Origin: Lachnotalea glycerini
Lineage (GTDB): Bacteria; Bacillota; Clostridia; Lachnospirales; Lachnospiraceae
DNA: 64,000 nucleotides
Direction: 5' to 3'
Assembly: GCF_003201285.1 (NCBI RefSeq)
Contig: NZ_QICS01000014.1
Span: 38,323-102,322, forward strand
The notes under the pieces were generated by a model that saw only the letters and a list, made by a program, of their open reading frames with translations, did not search any database and was not told the DNA's origin. The position numbers and the translations under genes are program-made. Positions 54,188 to 62,878 of the stretch are shown in pieces. Within the stretch, counting starts at the first letter, position 1. Every line of letters starts with the position of its first letter.

Positions 54188-55672
54188 ATGGGAAAGCCAA
54201 CAGGATTTATGGATTATAAGAGAGAGACAAGTGAAGTAGTAAAACCTAAGGTAAGAATTAAGAATTTTAACGAATTCCATATTCCTCTATCCAAGGAAAA
54301 GCAGCAAATTCAAGGTGCAAGATGTATGGCATGCGGGGTTCCTTTTTGTCAATCAGGTATGACTTTAATGGGAATGACAACGGGGTGTCCTTTAAATAAC
54401 TTAATACCGGAATGGAATGATTTAGTTTATACAGATAATTTAGGACAAGCATATAATCGCTTAGCTAAGACGAATAATTTTCCTGAGTTTACTGCAAGAG
54501 TATGCCCGGCACTTTGTGAGGCTGCATGTACATGCGGTTTGAACGATGAACCGGTATCCGTTAAGGAAAATGAATATGGTATTATTGAAAGTGCATATGA
54601 AAAGGGATATGCAAAGGCCAATCCACCAAGAGTAAGAACTGGTAAAAAGGTTGCAGTTATCGGTTCAGGACCTGCCGGTCTGGCAGCAGCAGACCAGCTA
54701 AACCGTAGAGGACATCAGATCACGGTATTTGAACGAAATGACCGTATTGGTGGATTGCTTATGTATGGGATTCCAAATATGAAGTTGGAAAAACATATTA
54801 TTGATCGCAAGATTGATATTATGAAAGAGGAAGGAATTGAATTTGTAGTCAATGCCGATATAGGAGGAAACTATAAAGCCAATAAGATTCTTAAGGACTA
54901 TGACAGAGTTATACTAGCTTGCGGAGCGTCAAATCCAAGAGATATAAAAGTTTCAGGAAGAGAAGCAAAGGGGATTTATTTTGCGGTAGATTTTTTAAAG
55001 GCAACGACTAAGAGTCTGCTAGACTCAGAACTTAAAGATGGCAATTATATTACAACAAAGGATAAAAAGGTTCTGGTTATTGGCGGTGGAGATACAGGAA
55101 ATGACTGTGTCGGAACTTCCATTCGTCATGGAGCAGTATCGGTTATTCAATTAGAAATGATGCCAAAGCTTCCAGATTCAAGAGCTGAATTGAACCCATG
55201 GCCTCAATGGCCAAAGGTTTGCAAAACCGATTATGGACAGGAAGAAGCGATCGCAGTATTTGGACAAGACCCAAGAATCTATCAATCCACAGTAAAGGAA
55301 TTTGTTGTAAATGAAGCAGGATGCGTATGTCAGGCAAAGATAGTAAAGCTTGAATGGAAAAAAGATGAAGCGACAGGACGCATGAATATGGCAGAAATTG
55401 AAGGCAGTGAATATACAATTGACGTCGATATTGTATTAATAGCGGCAGGCTTTATGGGAAGTCAGGAATATGTTACAAAGGCGTTTGGAGTTGACGTTAA
55501 TGAAAGAACCAATGTAGCAACTGAGAATGAGAAATACAAGACCAATGTAGACAACGTATTTACGGCTGGAGATATGCACAGAGGACAATCTTTGGTCGTT
55601 TGGGCCATCAGAGAAGGCAGAGAGGCAGCAAGAGAAGTAGACTGCGATTTGATGGGGTACACGAATCTGTAA
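54188..55672 (+). CDS. gltD: Glutamate synthase (NADPH) small subunit
   Basis: Product of 494 residues; GGAGG precedes ATG. An N-terminal domain with two cysteine clusters (CMACGVPFCQ, CPALCEAACTCG) holds [4Fe-4S] centres. An FAD-binding site VIGSGPAGLAAAD and an NADPH site VIGGGDTGNDCVG follow. It oxidises NADPH and passes electrons to GltB. Confidence 0.97.
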   Translation: MGKPTGFMDYKRETSEVVKPKVRIKNFNEFHIPLSKEKQQIQGARCMACGVPFCQSGMTLMGMTTGCPLNNLIPEWNDLVYTDNLGQAYNRLAKTNNFPEFTARVCPALCEAACTCGLNDEPVSVKENEYGIIESAYEKGYAKANPPRVRTGKKVAVIGSGPAGLAAADQLNRRGHQITVFERNDRIGGLLMYGIPNMKLEKHIIDRKIDIMKEEGIEFVVNADIGGNYKANKILKDYDRVILACGASNPRDIKVSGREAKGIYFAVDFLKATTKSLLDSELKDGNYITTKDKKVLVIGGGDTGNDCVGTSIRHGAVSVIQLEMMPKLPDSRAELNPWPQWPKVCKTDYGQEEAIAVFGQDPRIYQSTVKEFVVNEAGCVCQAKIVKLEWKKDEATGRMNMAEIEGSEYTIDVDIVLIAAGFMGSQEYVTKAFGVDVNERTNVATENEKYKTNVDNVFTAGDMHRGQSLVVWAIREGREAAREVDCDLMGYTNL

Positions 55673-55697
55673 GTAAAAGAATAAAATAAATGAGTAT

Positions 55698-55738
55698 AAA
55701 AAACAGTCGATTTTTACAATTAAAAGTCGGCTGTTTTT
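55698..55738 (+). terminator. Rho-independent terminator of gltBD
   Basis: AAAAACAGTCGA/TCGGCTGTTTTT stem (G-U pairs) with a T-run; symmetrical enough to work in both directions. Confidence 0.85.
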
Positions 55739-55905
55739 GATCTCTTCAAAGGAAATATGTATAGCAAATAAGCAACTAACCTATTCAAATAAGCAACTTA
55801 CAGTTAGTTATCTTGAAAAGAAAATAATATTCCATATAATCATTTATGAGAAAGTTAATTGCAATTAAGAATATCTTCATGAATACGAACAGGAGGAAAA
55901 GTAAG

Positions 55906-56829
55906 ATGGCAGTCATTATGGAAGTTGATAATATTGTAAAACATTTTGGAACTGTAAAGGCAGTGGATGACATTAGTTTTAAGGTGGAAAGGGGAGAATT
56001 GTTTGGATTTCTTGGAGTAAATGGTGCGGGGAAATCAACCACAATTAATATGCTCTGTACATTGTATCCCCCCACACGCGGCTCCGTAAAAATCTGCGGG
56101 TATACGCTTGGTAAGGAGGATGAGAAAATCCGAAAAAAGATAGGAGTTGTTTATCAGAATAATTGTCTGGATGATAAGCTTAGTGTAAAAGAAAATCTTT
56201 TGATACGGGGTGCTTTATATGAAAAAAATAAAAAAAAACTCAAGCAGAATCTAAATGAGGTCAGCTCATTTTTAGCCTTAGAGGACATTTTAAACAGACC
56301 CTTTGAAAAGTTATCTGGAGGACAAAAGCGAAGGTGTGAAATTGCAAGAGCTTTAATGCATGCGCCTGAAATATTATTTCTGGATGAGCCGACGACAGGT
56401 CTTGACCCCGCTACTAGAAAAAATGTATGGGAAATTATAAAACGATTGAGACAAGAGAGAAATATGACCGTGTTTCTTACCACACATTACATGGAAGAAG
56501 CAGCAAAGGCTTCTCACATTGCAATTATTGATGCAGGAAAGCGTAAACAATTTGGTACGCCATTTTCTTTAAAAGAGCAATTTGCAAGGGATCATTTAAG
56601 ATTGATTCCAAAGCAGGGAACCTCCTTAGAAGAAATGCTGCGAGAAAATAATATCTTATTTAAAAAGCGGGAGGAAAGTATCATTATATCACTGACGAAT
56701 ACATTAGAGTCACTTTCACTGCTTGATCAGGTAAAGGGACGAATCAGTGGGTTTGAAGTGATACAAGGTTCGATGGATGATGTGTTCCTTAATGTGACAG
56801 GCAGAGAATTGAAAAACGCGGGAAACTAG
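55906..56829 (+). CDS. ABC transporter ATP-binding protein (DrrA-like)
   Basis: Product of 307 residues. AGGAGG (55891-55896) lies 9 bases before ATG 55906; an upstream in-frame ATG is not supported. Walker A GVNGAGKS, signature LSGGQKRR, Walker B ILFLDEP and TTHYMEE mark an ABC-2 exporter ATPase of the DrrA group. It is followed by its permease and then LytTR and DUF3021 genes, a known regulatory pairing. Confidence 0.93.
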   Translation: MAVIMEVDNIVKHFGTVKAVDDISFKVERGELFGFLGVNGAGKSTTINMLCTLYPPTRGSVKICGYTLGKEDEKIRKKIGVVYQNNCLDDKLSVKENLLIRGALYEKNKKKLKQNLNEVSSFLALEDILNRPFEKLSGGQKRRCEIARALMHAPEILFLDEPTTGLDPATRKNVWEIIKRLRQERNMTVFLTTHYMEEAAKASHIAIIDAGKRKQFGTPFSLKEQFARDHLRLIPKQGTSLEEMLRENNILFKKREESIIISLTNTLESLSLLDQVKGRISGFEVIQGSMDDVFLNVTGRELKNAGN

Positions 56830-56848
56830 CGAAAGAGAGGATGATAGG

Positions 56849-57763
56849 ATGAGAGCAACAGGATATTTAATTAAAAGAAATATTTTACTATATATTAGAG
56901 ATCGTACAGCAGTATTTTTTTCGCTATTATCTATGGTGATTGTAATAGGTTTGATGATGTTATTCTTAGGAAATATGAATCGTGATAATATTGTTGATTT
57001 ACTCAACCATTATGGAGGAGTAAGGGATAAAAAATTAGATTTGCAAAATGCTACCAATTTAATTCAGGCCTGGACAATTGGCGGATTGTTAGTAGTTAAT
57101 TCATTAACGGTAAGCTTAACCATGATTGGGCTAATGGTTGAGGATGAGGCGAAAAACCGTATTGCCAGCTTTTACGTGGCACCAATGAATCGTAGTATAA
57201 TAGCAATTGGTTATGTAACAGCAGCTATGATTATGGCAGGCTTTATGTGCATTTTAACTCTTTTGATAGCACAGAGTTATCTTTATATAACAGGATCATT
57301 TGTTTTTACGATAGGGCAGATTGGAAGAATTCTATGCCTCATTGTTGCAAATGTATTTGTTTATTCCAGTATTTTATTTTTGGCAGCTTTATTTGTTCGT
57401 AGTGTCAGTGCTTGGTCAGCCTTAGGAACCATAATGGGAACCTTAGTTGGATTCATTGGTGCAATCTATCTTCCAATGGGAATGCTGCCAAAAGCAGTAC
57501 AAAATGTTTTAAAATGCCTTCCTGTATTACATGGCACATCCTTAATGCAAAGGGTGTGTACCAAGTTCGTATTAGAAAAAACTTTCTTTGGGCTTCCAAA
57601 GGAGGTTAGTAGTGAATATCAGCTTTATATGGGAATTACAGTAGAATATAAAGAAAAGTTCTTTTCAACAGGTTTTCAAATCGCATATTTACTATTATGT
57701 GGTATAATTGCGTTAAGTATTTCTAGCATTCTTTTAAAGAAACGTACACTAAAGGAACGTTAA
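56849..57763 (+). CDS. ABC-2 type transporter permease (DrrB-like)
   Basis: Product of 304 residues with six membrane helices (first at about 22-45; last near 275-300) and the ABC2_membrane motif AIYLPMGMLPKAVQNV. The ATG follows GAGAGGATGATAG, 19 bases after the ATPase gene. Likely drug or lipid export; no cargo is indicated. Confidence 0.92.
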   Translation: MRATGYLIKRNILLYIRDRTAVFFSLLSMVIVIGLMMLFLGNMNRDNIVDLLNHYGGVRDKKLDLQNATNLIQAWTIGGLLVVNSLTVSLTMIGLMVEDEAKNRIASFYVAPMNRSIIAIGYVTAAMIMAGFMCILTLLIAQSYLYITGSFVFTIGQIGRILCLIVANVFVYSSILFLAALFVRSVSAWSALGTIMGTLVGFIGAIYLPMGMLPKAVQNVLKCLPVLHGTSLMQRVCTKFVLEKTFFGLPKEVSSEYQLYMGITVEYKEKFFSTGFQIAYLLLCGIIALSISSILLKKRTLKER

Positions 57764-57821
57764 CCAAATCTATGATGAATCATTAAATAGTCAACATTTT
57801 ACCAAAGAGAGGAAGACATCG

Positions 57822-58259
57822 GTGAAAATTATTATAGAAGACAGAGAACCGAATGAAGAGGATATGATTCTCATTCGATGTAAGGAGTTAGATGAATCAC
57901 TTTTAAAGTTAATTTATAATCTAAAGCTAGAAAAAGGAAAAGTAGTAGGAATGAAAGACGGTACAATTTCTATGATTGAGCCAAAAGACATTTACTATTT
58001 TGAAGCCGTGGATAATAAGGTTTTTCTTTATTGTGAACAAAAGGTATATGAAACAAAGAAAAAGTTATATGAGCTAGAGAAAGATTTCTATCAGACTGAT
58101 TTTTTTCGGGCATCCAAATCAATCATTATTAATCTTTCTAAGGTGCAAAGCATCAATCCTGCTTTTAATGGACGTTTTGAAGCAATATTAAAAAATAAAG
58201 AGCGTGTTATCATATCCAGACAATATGTATCTGACTTAAAACAAAGATTTGGTTTATAG
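57822..58259 (+). CDS. LytTR-domain transcriptional regulator
   Basis: Product of 145 residues with a GTG start after AGAGAGGAAG. A short N-terminal region leads to the LytTR DNA-binding domain (about 45-143; IEPKDIYYFEAVDNKVFLYCE, FFRASKSIIINLSKVQSINP). There is no receiver domain. Such LytTR-plus-DUF3021 pairs regulate adjacent ABC transporters in clostridia. Its end overlaps the upstream part of the DUF3021 reading frame but not its likely start. Confidence 0.93.
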   Translation: MKIIIEDREPNEEDMILIRCKELDESLLKLIYNLKLEKGKVVGMKDGTISMIEPKDIYYFEAVDNKVFLYCEQKVYETKKKLYELEKDFYQTDFFRASKSIIINLSKVQSINPAFNGRFEAILKNKERVIISRQYVSDLKQRFGL

Positions 58260-58287
58260 AAGCAATAAAGAAAGGAAGTATTTCAGA

Positions 58288-58728
58288 ATGAGTAAAATAA
58301 AATCCATTTTAAATACCTTTGTTTATGTAACAACAGCAGTCGTATTTGCAACGGCAGTATATATCAAAATATTTTGGAAAAATTCTGACTTATCAGTTGA
58401 TATTTTATGGGAAATTCTTTCTGTTTCTCTATTTTGCAGCTTCGGTAATTTATTTTATATTAATAAACATAACGATTTCAAGGATAGTTGGTCAAAAAAG
58501 CAATTGGTGATTCGAACTGTATTGCATTATTTTTATATTAATTTAATAGTGATAGGATTCGGAATATTTTATGAATGGTTTTACTGGTATCGAATTGATA
58601 TGATGCTTGCAATACTGGTTATGATATTGGTTATTTTTGCAACAATTTGGTTTGTTAATCTACAGCGCGATAAACGCCTTGCAATACAATTGAATCAGAA
58701 AATTAGAGAATATTATACGAAAGAATAG
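58288..58728 (+). CDS. DUF3021 membrane protein
   Basis: Product of 146 residues. ATG 58288 has AAAGGAAG about 11 bases upstream. Four membrane helices and the motif FEWFYWYRID-like segment (YEWFYWYR) match DUF3021 proteins, the usual membrane partner of LytTR regulators, thought to control regulator activity. Confidence 0.88.
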   Translation: MSKIKSILNTFVYVTTAVVFATAVYIKIFWKNSDLSVDILWEILSVSLFCSFGNLFYINKHNDFKDSWSKKQLVIRTVLHYFYINLIVIGFGIFYEWFYWYRIDMMLAILVMILVIFATIWFVNLQRDKRLAIQLNQKIREYYTKE

Positions 58729-58844
58729 CTCTTAATTGATTGAAATGTGTTTGTTTTCTGAATGTTGCGTGAAGTTTATACATTAACTGGAAAAATATAC
58801 TATAATATATTCAGATAATTCAATGTGATAAGGAGGAATATAAA

Positions 58845-59333
58845 ATGAGTATATCAATCAATCAAACATCAGCAGGTTCAGGTTCTGGCAGCAGTCAGTA
58901 TGAAACTAAAATCAATCAATTGCAGGTTAAGTTAGATACCTATGAAGCTCAATTACAAACGGAAAGTGATATCGATAAGCAAACTGAACTGAAACAAAAA
59001 ATACAAGATATTCAAGAGAAGATAAAAAATTACCAATCAAAGGTGGACAGTACTTCTTCTGACGATTCTTCTTCTGAAGAATCAACTGTTTATGATAGCG
59101 ATGGCACACAAACAAGTGCTACTTTGGAAATCAGTGATGAGGGCAAAGCATTATTTGACAGTATGAAAGTATTGGATAAAAAAGCGAACGCTCTTGAAGA
59201 TGATAAAGAGGTAGAAGAAAAAGAAGATAAAGAAGAGAAAAAAGTAAAAGAGGAAAAGGAAGAACAGAAATTAGAGAAGAAAAAAGAGGAACAGACCCAG
59301 ACCGTTGGAAGTAATATATCAATTCTGATTTAA
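58845..59333 (+). CDS. FlxA-like coiled-coil protein
   Basis: Product of 162 residues; AAGGAGG precedes the ATG. A Ser/Gly-rich N-terminus is followed by a coiled coil (about 20-70, QYETKINQLQVKLDTYEAQL), a Ser-rich linker and a long Lys/Glu-rich helix (about 120-155). It resembles the FlxA-like family, which has no agreed function. It has no membrane segment or signal peptide. It is a single gene before a bidirectional terminator. Confidence 0.7.
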   Translation: MSISINQTSAGSGSGSSQYETKINQLQVKLDTYEAQLQTESDIDKQTELKQKIQDIQEKIKNYQSKVDSTSSDDSSSEESTVYDSDGTQTSATLEISDEGKALFDSMKVLDKKANALEDDKEVEEKEDKEEKKVKEEKEEQKLEKKKEEQTQTVGSNISILI

Positions 59334-59371
59334 CCTATTAATAGGTCATTTATATAGTAAATAACAAACAA

Positions 59372-59418
59372 AAGACCAAAAAGTAAATTTAAGTGAAACA
59401 ATTTACGTTTTGGTCTTA
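59372..59418. terminator. Bidirectional terminator between the FlxA-like gene and leuA
   Basis: AAGACCAAAAAGTAAATT pairs with AATTTACGTTTTGGTCTT, with A/T runs on each side. Confidence 0.92.
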
Positions 59419-59423
59419 AATAA

Positions 59424-61412
59424 TTATTTGGATTTTCTATATTGAATTGGTGTCAGTCCATACTTGGTCTTAAACACTCGTATAAAATGCTCGGGGTTTT
59501 CATAACCAATCATATTTGAAATATCCTCGACAAGCATATTGCTGGTTTTTAGAATACTGCAAGCCTTGTTTAATCGGCAATCCTTAACAAGATTTCCAAA
59601 TGTTTCGCCTGTTTTATCCTTAATATATTTAGATAAATATGGCTCAGTCAAATGAAAATGCTCAGCCATAGATTGCAGGGTAATATTTCTATAATGCTCT
59701 TTAATAAATTCCTGCATTTCCCGGGCACGTTCCTCCTGAATACTATGGTTTCCAGTGTGTGCCAAAAGCCTGTTAATAGCAGTGATTAAAGCCTGAACAG
59801 AAGCTTTTATAATATCATCATCTACGCCCACGCCCCAGTAGGTATTTTCTTTATCGGTAATTCCCACATAGGAGATTGCCTTAGAAGAAGAACCACGCGC
59901 TAAGGAATGTTCTGCATAATCTGCCAATTCATATTCAAAACCAAAGTATTCCTTTAAGGCATTGCTGACAGCATCCAGACGGCCGTTTCCAATTCCGCCT
60001 ATTATGACCTTTTTTCCCTTATGAAAGACTGTAACTTCAGTTTGAATTCCATTTTTTTGTTTAAAATGACATTCATCAACTGCAAAGGTAGACGGAACAT
60101 CTACATATTCATCGGTAAAGATTTCGTAGATCCATTGAGGCGTTAATTCCTTATGCTCCTTATCTGATACGCTTTTGGCAAGATAGCTGACTTCTTCTTT
60201 CATCTTATCAGGCATTACAATACCATAACTATTTTTCAGAATATAGCCAACACCACCCTTTCCAGACTGGCTGTTGAAGCGAATGACATCTGAGTCGTAA
60301 GCGCGTCCAATATCCTTTGGATCGATCGGAAGATATGGAACATTCCATTTGTCATCAGCCTGAGCTTCATGACAAGCCATGCCTTTTGCTATAGCATCCT
60401 GATGAGAGCCTGAAAAGGCTGTGAATACTAATTCTCCTGAATAGGGCTGTCTTTCATATACATGCATGCGGGTTAAACGTTCATATACCTGTGCAATTTC
60501 TGGCAGATTACTAAAATCAAGCTCTGGATCTACGCCGTGAGAGAACATATTCATAGCAACTGTGATAATATCAAGATTGCCCGTTCTTTCTCCGTTTCCA
60601 AATAAGGTACCTTCTAAACGGTCTGCACCAGCCAATAAACCGAATTCCGCATCACTGATTCCGCAACCGCGGTCATTATGTGGATGAAGGGACAAAATGA
60701 CATTTTCGCGGTACTTAAGATTTTTGTGCATGTATTCTACTTGACCAGCGAAGACATGAGGCATTGCATTTTCTACGGTAGTAGGTATATTAATAATGGC
60801 CTTTTGATTATTGGTTGGTTTCCAAATATCAAGGACTGCATTGCATACCTCAAGTGCATAATCAACTTCAGCGCCGGGAAAGCTTTCCGGGCTATATTCA
60901 AATTGAAAATTTCCTTCCGTTTCTTTGGCAAGCTTTTTTAACATTTTGGCACCTTTGATAGCGATTTCCTTAACTTCTTTTTTGGACTTTTTAAATACCT
61001 GCTCTCTTTGTGCAACCGAAACAGAATTATATACATGTACAACAGCGCTTTTAGCACCCTCTAATGCCTCAAAGGTCTTTTTTATAATGTGCTCTCGGGC
61101 TTGTGTTAAAACTTGTATGGTTACATCATCCGGAATCATATTTCTTTCAATTAAAGCTCTGACAAATTCATATTCTGTTTCAGAAGCAGCAGGAAAGCCA
61201 ACTTCAATCTGCTTAAAGCCGATATGAACCAATAATTGAAAAAATTCTAATTTTTCTTCCAGACTCATTGGTTCAATTAGAGCCTGATTTCCATCTCTTA
61301 AGTCGACGCTGCACCAGATAGGTGCTTTTTCAACAGAATCTTTTTTTACCCAGTCATAGGAAATATTAGGCGGCATAAAATATCCTTTTTCATATTTTTT
61401 GCAAGTTTTCAT
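59424..61412 (-). CDS. leuA: 2-Isopropylmalate synthase fused to an AraC-type DNA-binding domain
   Basis: Product of 662 residues. ATG 61412 has AGAGGA 8 bases upstream. Residues 20-300 are the aldolase-like catalytic barrel ([10 protein letters not shown] at 36-45, SLHPHNDRG at 241-249, GNGERTGN). Residues 438-550 are the LeuA regulatory (leucine-binding) domain, ending at [13 protein letters not shown] as in ordinary long LeuA. A linker (about 553-565) leads to about 97 residues that are not in normal LeuA. They match an AraC-family HTH pair: [19 protein letters not shown] (580-598) and [20 protein letters not shown] (628-647), ending [10 protein letters not shown]. The enzyme condenses acetyl-CoA and ketoisovalerate in leucine synthesis. 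DNA binding is inferred. The T-box leader lies directly upstream. Confidence 0.93.
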   Translation of the reverse strand: MKTCKKYEKGYFMPPNISYDWVKKDSVEKAPIWCSVDLRDGNQALIEPMSLEEKLEFFQLLVHIGFKQIEVGFPAASETEYEFVRALIERNMIPDDVTIQVLTQAREHIIKKTFEALEGAKSAVVHVYNSVSVAQREQVFKKSKKEVKEIAIKGAKMLKKLAKETEGNFQFEYSPESFPGAEVDYALEVCNAVLDIWKPTNNQKAIINIPTTVENAMPHVFAGQVEYMHKNLKYRENVILSLHPHNDRGCGISDAEFGLLAGADRLEGTLFGNGERTGNLDIITVAMNMFSHGVDPELDFSNLPEIAQVYERLTRMHVYERQPYSGELVFTAFSGSHQDAIAKGMACHEAQADDKWNVPYLPIDPKDIGRAYDSDVIRFNSQSGKGGVGYILKNSYGIVMPDKMKEEVSYLAKSVSDKEHKELTPQWIYEIFTDEYVDVPSTFAVDECHFKQKNGIQTEVTVFHKGKKVIIGGIGNGRLDAVSNALKEYFGFEYELADYAEHSLARGSSSKAISYVGITDKENTYWGVGVDDDIIKASVQALITAINRLLAHTGNHSIQEERAREMQEFIKEHYRNITLQSMAEHFHLTEPYLSKYIKDKTGETFGNLVKDCRLNKACSILKTSNMLVEDISNMIGYENPEHFIRVFKTKYGLTPIQYRKSK

Positions 61413-61456
61413 AATAGATATCCTCTTTTCTTTTCTTATTATGGAAATCACCAAAG

Positions 61457-61580
61457 AACAAAGCGGTCGAATGCTGTTAACGCAGTGACATTTCCACTTG
61501 CATTCGTGCGCATTGTGTTTTTATTTCATAGGAATCAAACTTTTTTACGTTAACAGCAAGGTATTTCCTATGAAATAAAA
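61457..61580 (-). repeat. Structured dispersed repeat, copy E (modules 1 and 2)
   Basis: On the minus strand it begins in the T-run of the leuA T-box terminator (TTTTTTATTTCATAGGAAA) and continues through the module 1 arms and the GAATGC/GCATTC module 2. Module 3 is collapsed to its outer ends (GACCGCTTTG). It lies in the leuA 5' untranslated region, in the sense of the gene, as copy B does in valS. Confidence 0.9.
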
Positions 61581-61895
61581 AAGTCCTTCGTCTCATGTTG
61601 CTGATTGTTCAGCATAGAGACGAAAGACCTTATTGCTTTCGCGGTACCACTCTAATTCATAGCTTTCAGTGAAAAGAATCACCGAATAACATATGCACTT
61701 AATAGATACGGCCATTTGGCTTATATCCGTTCCATATAACGGTGGATCCCGTCTAAAACTACTCTTACTATAACGTAATTTCGAATAGAAGTTCCAAGGC
61801 TAGTTCCTTATATTCTGTCTGTCACTTTACACCGGCCAGTGACTCTCTGCAATCCAGATAATAAGTAATACTCCTCTTCATAACCTTTATCATAT
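61579..61895 (-). promoter_or_regulatory. T-box riboswitch, leucine-specific (CUA specifier)
   Basis: On the minus strand: stem-I start TGAAGAGGAGTA, AG-box GCAGAGAG, and a specifier region GAA-CTA-GCCTTGGAAC with the leucine codon CTA at 61803-61801. The T-box TGGTACCGCG is at 61649-61640. The terminator GTCTTTCGTCTC...GAGACGAAGGAC followed by TTTTTT is at about 61631-61579. Uncharged tRNA-Leu should favour antitermination and leuA expression. The region upstream to 62040 shows no clear promoter I would commit to. Confidence 0.93.
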
Positions 61896-62041
61896 AGCGT
61901 TGAAATGTATTTTGTGTTGAAACTATCATAACACAATCAATTTCATTCTTCCAGTACTAAATTTAATCAATTTGATTGATAATATTTAATGCAACTATTA
62001 TTTTATCCTACATTCTTTTAAGCATAAGGTTCTTATATACT

Positions 62042-62141
62042 AGCATTCTACGCAGGATATGTATAAGGAAGATGTTACTACGTGACAGCATTTAGTATGC
62101 AAAGTATCTGCGGATCTCATGAACGAGTGTTTGCTTTGATA
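62042..62141 (+). repeat. Structured dispersed repeat, copy F (degenerate, modules 2 and 3)
   Basis: AGGAAGATGTTACTACGTG, ACAGCATTTAGTATGC, CTCATGAACGAGTG and TTTGCTTTG follow the order of modules 2 and 3. It is the most decayed copy and the only one without a visible terminator before it. The rest of 61896-62329 is AT-rich with no gene. Confidence 0.6.
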
Positions 62142-62329
62142 AAATCAAATTATTTGTGAATGTTGTAGTAAATTAAAAAGTATTTACGTTATAATTAATA
62201 TAACATTAATCGTAGTTATTTAGTCATTTCATAGTTACTAATAATCTTTCATTTATTAAGAAAATACTTTATTATAATAAATAATAAAGCGTAAAATGTT
62301 CTATAAAAGATATGAGTGGAGGTAAAAAG

Positions 62330-62878
62330 ATGTATCTTTCTATGATAGAAACAGAGGAGGAAAAAGGTAAGTTTATACAAGTCTATGAAATTTATCAATA
62401 TTTTATGTGGTATGTGGCAAATGAGATATTACAGGATAAGCATTTAGCAGAGGATGCAGTACAAGAGGCTTTTTTGGCTCTTACCAGACATTTAGATAAA
62501 ATAGATAACGTTTCTAGTAGCAGAACGAGAAATTTTGTAGCAACTATTGTTAAAAGTAAAGCGATTGATATGATTCGAAAGAATGATAAGAACACGGCAA
62601 AATTCGAGGAGGAAATACTTGGTGAAAGCAAAGAGGACTTGTTAGAGGATTACATACAAAAAGAGCAGCATGAGAAGCTTGTAAATGCAATAGGTAAGCT
62701 TGAGGATTTATATCGTGTTGTATTTGAGTATAAATATCTTTATGAGCTTAAGGATAAAGAAATTGCTCATTTTCTTAAAGTCACACCAAAAGTTGTCAAT
62801 GTAAGACTTTATAGAGGTAAAAAGAAATTAATGGAAATTCTGAAGAAGGAGGAGGAACAAAATGCATCACAGCAATGA
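62330..62878 (+). CDS. ECF-type RNA polymerase sigma factor
   Basis: Product of 182 residues. ATG 62330 has GTGGAGGT 6-7 bases upstream; ATG 62312 in frame has no site. Region 2 (about 20-85; EDAVQEAFLALTRHL) and region 4 (about 115-170; LKDKEIAHFLKVTPKVVNVRLYRGKKKL) are present with a short linker, as in ECF sigmas. It overlaps the next gene by 17 bases, which encodes a membrane protein that is a likely anti-sigma factor. Confidence 0.93.
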   Translation: MYLSMIETEEEKGKFIQVYEIYQYFMWYVANEILQDKHLAEDAVQEAFLALTRHLDKIDNVSSSRTRNFVATIVKSKAIDMIRKNDKNTAKFEEEILGESKEDLLEDYIQKEQHEKLVNAIGKLEDLYRVVFEYKYLYELKDKEIAHFLKVTPKVVNVRLYRGKKKLMEILKKEEEQNASQQ

